Below are positions 5,374 through 7,428 of a stretch of DNA of 7,428 nt, piece by piece. The stretch is from the NCBI GenBank assembly GCA_030626915.1, contig DAOUTC010000059.1:1-7428 (forward strand), given 5' to 3'. Within the stretch, counting starts at the first letter, position 1. Each line of letters opens with the position of its first letter. Under the pieces are notes generated by a model. The model saw only the letters and a program-made list of their open reading frames with translations. It made no database searches and was not told where the DNA came from. Made by a program: the position numbers and the translations under genes. This stretch comes from Dehalococcoidia bacterium (lineage in GTDB: Bacteria; Chloroflexota; Dehalococcoidia; GIF9; AB-539-J10).

Positions 5374-6810
5374 ATGTCTGAAACTGTAATCAAATTTGGT
5401 ACTGATGGCTGGAGGGGTATTATTGCCGAGGATTTCACCTTTGACAATGTACGCATTTGCGCTCAAGGGGTAGCGGAATATTTAAAGGAAAGCGGACTCA
5501 ACCAAAAGGGGTTAGTAATCGGCTATGACACCCGCTTTGCCTCTGAGGATTTTGCTTCTGCCGCTGCTGAGGTAATCGCTGGCAATAATATCAAAGCTCA
5601 CCTTTGTCTTAAGCCAACTCCCACGCCAGTGGTAAGCTACACAGTTCCTGCTATTAAAGCCGCCGGGGCTATCATTATCACCGCCAGTCACAACCCAGGT
5701 TCATGGAATGGATTCAAGTATAAATCCCAGGAAGGTGCCAGCGCTACAAATGAAATCACCGCCAAAATAGAAAAAAACATTTATCAGTTGACAGCAGGCA
5801 GTCATGAGCTATCAGTTAAAAGGCTTGCTCTAGGTAGAGCTTTGAAAAAAGGCCTGATAGATTATCTGGACCCTGCCCCTGCTTACTTCAGACAACTAAG
5901 CCAGCTTGTCAACCTAGAAGAACTAAAGAACCAGAAATTAAACATAATTGTTGACCCCATGTATGGTGCTGGCAGCAGCTACTTCAAGACTCTCCTTCAA
6001 GATGGGAATATAGAACTCACCGAAATTAACAGTCAGAGAAATCCTGCATTCCCTGGAATCCAGCCAGAGCCTATTGCTAAAAACCTGACTAATCTTTCTA
6101 GCTTGGTCGTTGAACAAAAAGCCGACATTGGCCTGGCCACCGATGGAGATGCTGACCGCATTGGCATCATAGACGAAAGGGGAGAGTTCTTAAGCCAGCA
6201 CCAGGTCTTTGCCCTGCTCTGTCTTTACCTTCTGGAGGTTCGAGGTGAGCGAGGGCCGATGGTTAAAACGCTAACATCCACCAATATGATTTCTAAGTTA
6301 GGGAAAATCTTCGCTGTTCCAGTCTATGAAACCTCGGTGGGCTTCAAGTATGTTGCTCCGCTAATGATGAGAGAAAGGGCCATTATCGGCGGTGAGGAAA
6401 GTGGTGGCTACGGATTCCGCGGCCACATTCCCGAGAGAGATGGCATTCTTGCTGGACTCTACTTCCTTGATTTTATGGTAAAAATGGGTAAAACGCCATC
6501 CCAGCTTTTGGATTACCTTTATAGTAAAGTCGGTCCTCACTACTATGACCGCGTCGACTTTCATATCACTAAAGGTAAGCGCCGGAAAATCGTAGACCGA
6601 CTCACCTCTGGCTCTATAGGTACCATAGCTGGAGCCAAGGTAACCAGGGTAGATACCACTGACGGATTTCGTTTTTTCCTGGCCGATGAGTCCTGGCTGC
6701 TAATTCGTTTTTCAGGCACAGAGCCACTGGTTCGCCTTTATGCTGAAAGTGAAAGCCTCGAGAAGGTGAGAAAATTGCTAGACGAAGGTAAGAGACTGAT
6801 AGGCATTTAG
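5374..6810 (+). CDS. Phosphoglucomutase/phosphomannomutase family protein
   Basis: It is a four-domain alpha-D-phosphohexomutase that moves the phosphate between C6 and C1 of a hexose through a bisphosphate intermediate. In order, the 478 residues show the N-terminal FGTDGWRG (8-15), the active-site phosphoserine loop TASHNP (103-108, Ser105), the Mg loop DGDADR (257-262), the sugar-specificity loop GEESGG (340-345) followed by HIPERDG (351-357), and the phosphate-binding RFSGTEP (445-451). The GEESGG loop and nearby sequence suggest glucose phosphates and perhaps mannose phosphates rather than glucosamine (GlmM) or N-acetylglucosamine, but substrate is inference. The protein is full-length and cytoplasmic. 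The next gene is a phosphoglucose/phosphomannose isomerase, so glucose-1-P, glucose-6-P, fructose-6-P and mannose phosphates would be linked in one operon. An unused AGGAGGAGG overlaps its stop codon. Confidence 0.95.
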   Translation: MSETVIKFGTDGWRGIIAEDFTFDNVRICAQGVAEYLKESGLNQKGLVIGYDTRFASEDFASAAAEVIAGNNIKAHLCLKPTPTPVVSYTVPAIKAAGAIIITASHNPGSWNGFKYKSQEGASATNEITAKIEKNIYQLTAGSHELSVKRLALGRALKKGLIDYLDPAPAYFRQLSQLVNLEELKNQKLNIIVDPMYGAGSSYFKTLLQDGNIELTEINSQRNPAFPGIQPEPIAKNLTNLSSLVVEQKADIGLATDGDADRIGIIDERGEFLSQHQVFALLCLYLLEVRGERGPMVKTLTSTNMISKLGKIFAVPVYETSVGFKYVAPLMMRERAIIGGEESGGYGFRGHIPERDGILAGLYFLDFMVKMGKTPSQLLDYLYSKVGPHYYDRVDFHITKGKRRKIVDRLTSGSIGTIAGAKVTRVDTTDGFRFFLADESWLLIRFSGTEPLVRLYAESESLEKVRKLLDEGKRLIGI

Positions 6811-6817
6811 GAGGAGG
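6809..6817 (+). promoter_or_regulatory. Orphan Shine-Dalgarno AGGAGGAGG overlapping the mutase stop
   Basis: This near-perfect anti-16S match has no ATG, GTG or TTG within the usual 5-12 bases. The next ATG (6858) opens only a 10-codon reading frame and is far too distant. The isomerase start lies 135 bases downstream, beyond the fold-back repeat. It is most simply read as the former ribosome binding site of the isomerase gene. Confidence 0.55.
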
Positions 6818-6823
6818 AAAAAC

Positions 6824-6949
6824 GAAATCCTAAGCACCAAATTTGAAATAAATTCAAATGACCAAAGTCCCAAACCCCAAACCCTTTTGAGCCTTTGGAT
6901 TTAGAATTTTGAGTTTGTTTAGAGTTTAGAAATTAGTATTTAGGATTTT
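6824..6949. repeat. AT-rich fold-back repeat between mutase and isomerase genes
   Basis: The element ends in perfect 9-bp inverted repeats, AAATCCTAA (6825-6833) and TTAGGATTT (6940-6948). The arms stay similar but imperfect further in, with runs such as CCAAAG (6862-6867) opposite CTTTGG (6893-6898), so the whole ~126 bp can fold back on itself. It has no coding capacity. This style of AAATCCTAA...TTAGGATTT element is familiar as a dispersed intergenic repeat in uncultivated bacteria (general knowledge). Its right end supplies the AGGA used by the next gene. Confidence 0.7.
6942..6945 (+). promoter_or_regulatory. Repeat-borne ribosome binding site of the isomerase gene
   Basis: AGGA lies inside the terminal TTAGGATTT of the fold-back repeat, 7 bases before ATG 6953. 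It is the only plausible site for the isomerase start, and it supports ATG 6953 over the adjacent ATG 6956. If the repeat folds on mRNA, this AGGA pairs with the left end and would be hidden. Confidence 0.6.
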
Positions 6950-6952
6950 AAT

Positions 6953-7428
6953 ATGATGGACCTGGATAACTTAGAGATATACAGGCAATACGACCCAGAT
7001 GGGATGGTAGTTCATCTTCATAGCTTGCCTCAGCAATGCCGCCAGGCCTGGAAAAAGGCAGATAAGTTCGCCTTACCAACTGAGTTCAAGGATATTGACA
7101 AGATAGTTATCTGTGGCATGGGGGGGTCAGCCATTGGCGGTGATTTACTACGCAGCCTGGCTTCGGAATTGAGCCAACCACTCACATTCGTCCATCGTGG
7201 TTATGATTTGCCTGCATTCGTGGATGCTAAGACTTTGGTTATTGCCTCCAGTTATTCAGGAAACACAGAGGAAACTCTATCTGCGTTTACGCAGGCACTG
7301 AATGTAAATTGTAAAAAACTAGCTATCACCACTGGGGGCAAATTGAAAAATCTGGCTCAAGAAAATGGTGTCCCAGTCTTTACCATAGATTATCCTGGCC
7401 AGCCCCGCGCTGCTCTTGGTTATAGCTT
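6953..7428 (+). CDS. Bifunctional phosphoglucose/phosphomannose isomerase, 5' part (runs off the window)
   Basis: The first 158 codons are present and the frame is open to the window edge. The N-terminal SIS (sugar isomerase) domain is clear: GMGGSAIGGD (55-64) is the glycine-rich phosphosugar loop and SSYSGNTEET (99-108) the second phosphate-binding loop. QPRAALGYS (150-158) is typical of the short bifunctional enzymes found in archaea and some bacteria, which interconvert fructose-6-P with both glucose-6-P and mannose-6-P. Such proteins are about 300-350 residues, so roughly half is missing, including catalytic residues in the second SIS domain. The gene lies 142 bp after the mutase in the same direction, interrupted only by the fold-back repeat. 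ATG 6953 is chosen because AGGA stands 7 bases upstream. Confidence 0.93.
   Translation, partial: MMDLDNLEIYRQYDPDGMVVHLHSLPQQCRQAWKKADKFALPTEFKDIDKIVICGMGGSAIGGDLLRSLASELSQPLTFVHRGYDLPAFVDAKTLVIASSYSGNTEETLSAFTQALNVNCKKLAITTGGKLKNLAQENGVPVFTIDYPGQPRAALGYS

Noticed and set aside
6361..6564. Minus-strand frame inside the mutase gene
   Set aside because: It is an antisense shadow of the mutase region containing GEESGG and HIPERDG.
6858..6890. Ten-codon frame starting at ATG 6858 within the fold-back repeat, downstream of the strong AGGAGGAGG
   Set aside because: The start is about 40 bases from that site, too far for initiation, and the peptide is just repeat sequence.

Overview
The window looks like a chromosomal housekeeping segment of an uncultivated bacterium, read as part of a larger contig because the last gene runs off the right edge. 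Base composition is moderate (roughly mid-40s % GC by eye). The compact adenosylhomocysteinase of the archaeal/thermophile type, the bacterial-type MetK, the phosphohexomutase followed by a bifunctional phosphoglucose/phosphomannose isomerase, and the intergenic spaces filled with imperfect palindromic repeats together suggest a Chloroflexota member near Dehalococcoidia. That assignment is inference from gene types and repeat style; no rRNA or other marker is present.

Layout. 1-473: no supportable gene; a patchwork of short dispersed repeats. 474-1337 (+): PHP-domain phosphoesterase of the TrpH/YciV type. 1338-1510: a further repeat related to those left of the PHP gene. 1511-3992 (+): ahcY and metK, 13 bp apart, surely one transcription unit. 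4006-4812 (-): a PPP-type (protein Ser/Thr phosphatase-like) metallophosphoesterase, convergent with metK and only 13 bp from it. 4813-5072: divergent intergenic region with small palindromes and a two-hairpin repeat. 5073-5354 (+): small membrane protein of unknown function. 5374-6810 (+): phosphoglucomutase/phosphomannomutase. 6824-6949: long imperfect fold-back repeat. 6953-7428 (+): 5' part of the bifunctional phosphoglucose/phosphomannose isomerase.

How the genes fit. MetK makes S-adenosylmethionine and AhcY removes the S-adenosylhomocysteine left by methyltransferases, so 1511-3992 is an activated-methyl-cycle unit. The mutase and isomerase interconvert glucose-1-P, glucose-6-P, fructose-6-P and mannose phosphates, supplying sugar nucleotides and linking to gluconeogenesis. 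The PHP enzyme probably acts on short nucleotides or RNA ends, and the PPP enzyme on phosphoproteins or other phosphoesters; neither has a visible link to the two pathways.

I found no convincing undescribed system. The most interesting points concern repeats and translation signals: a fold-back repeat that appears to have separated an intact ribosome binding site from the isomerase gene while providing a substitute, and a two-hairpin element abutting the start of the small membrane-protein gene.
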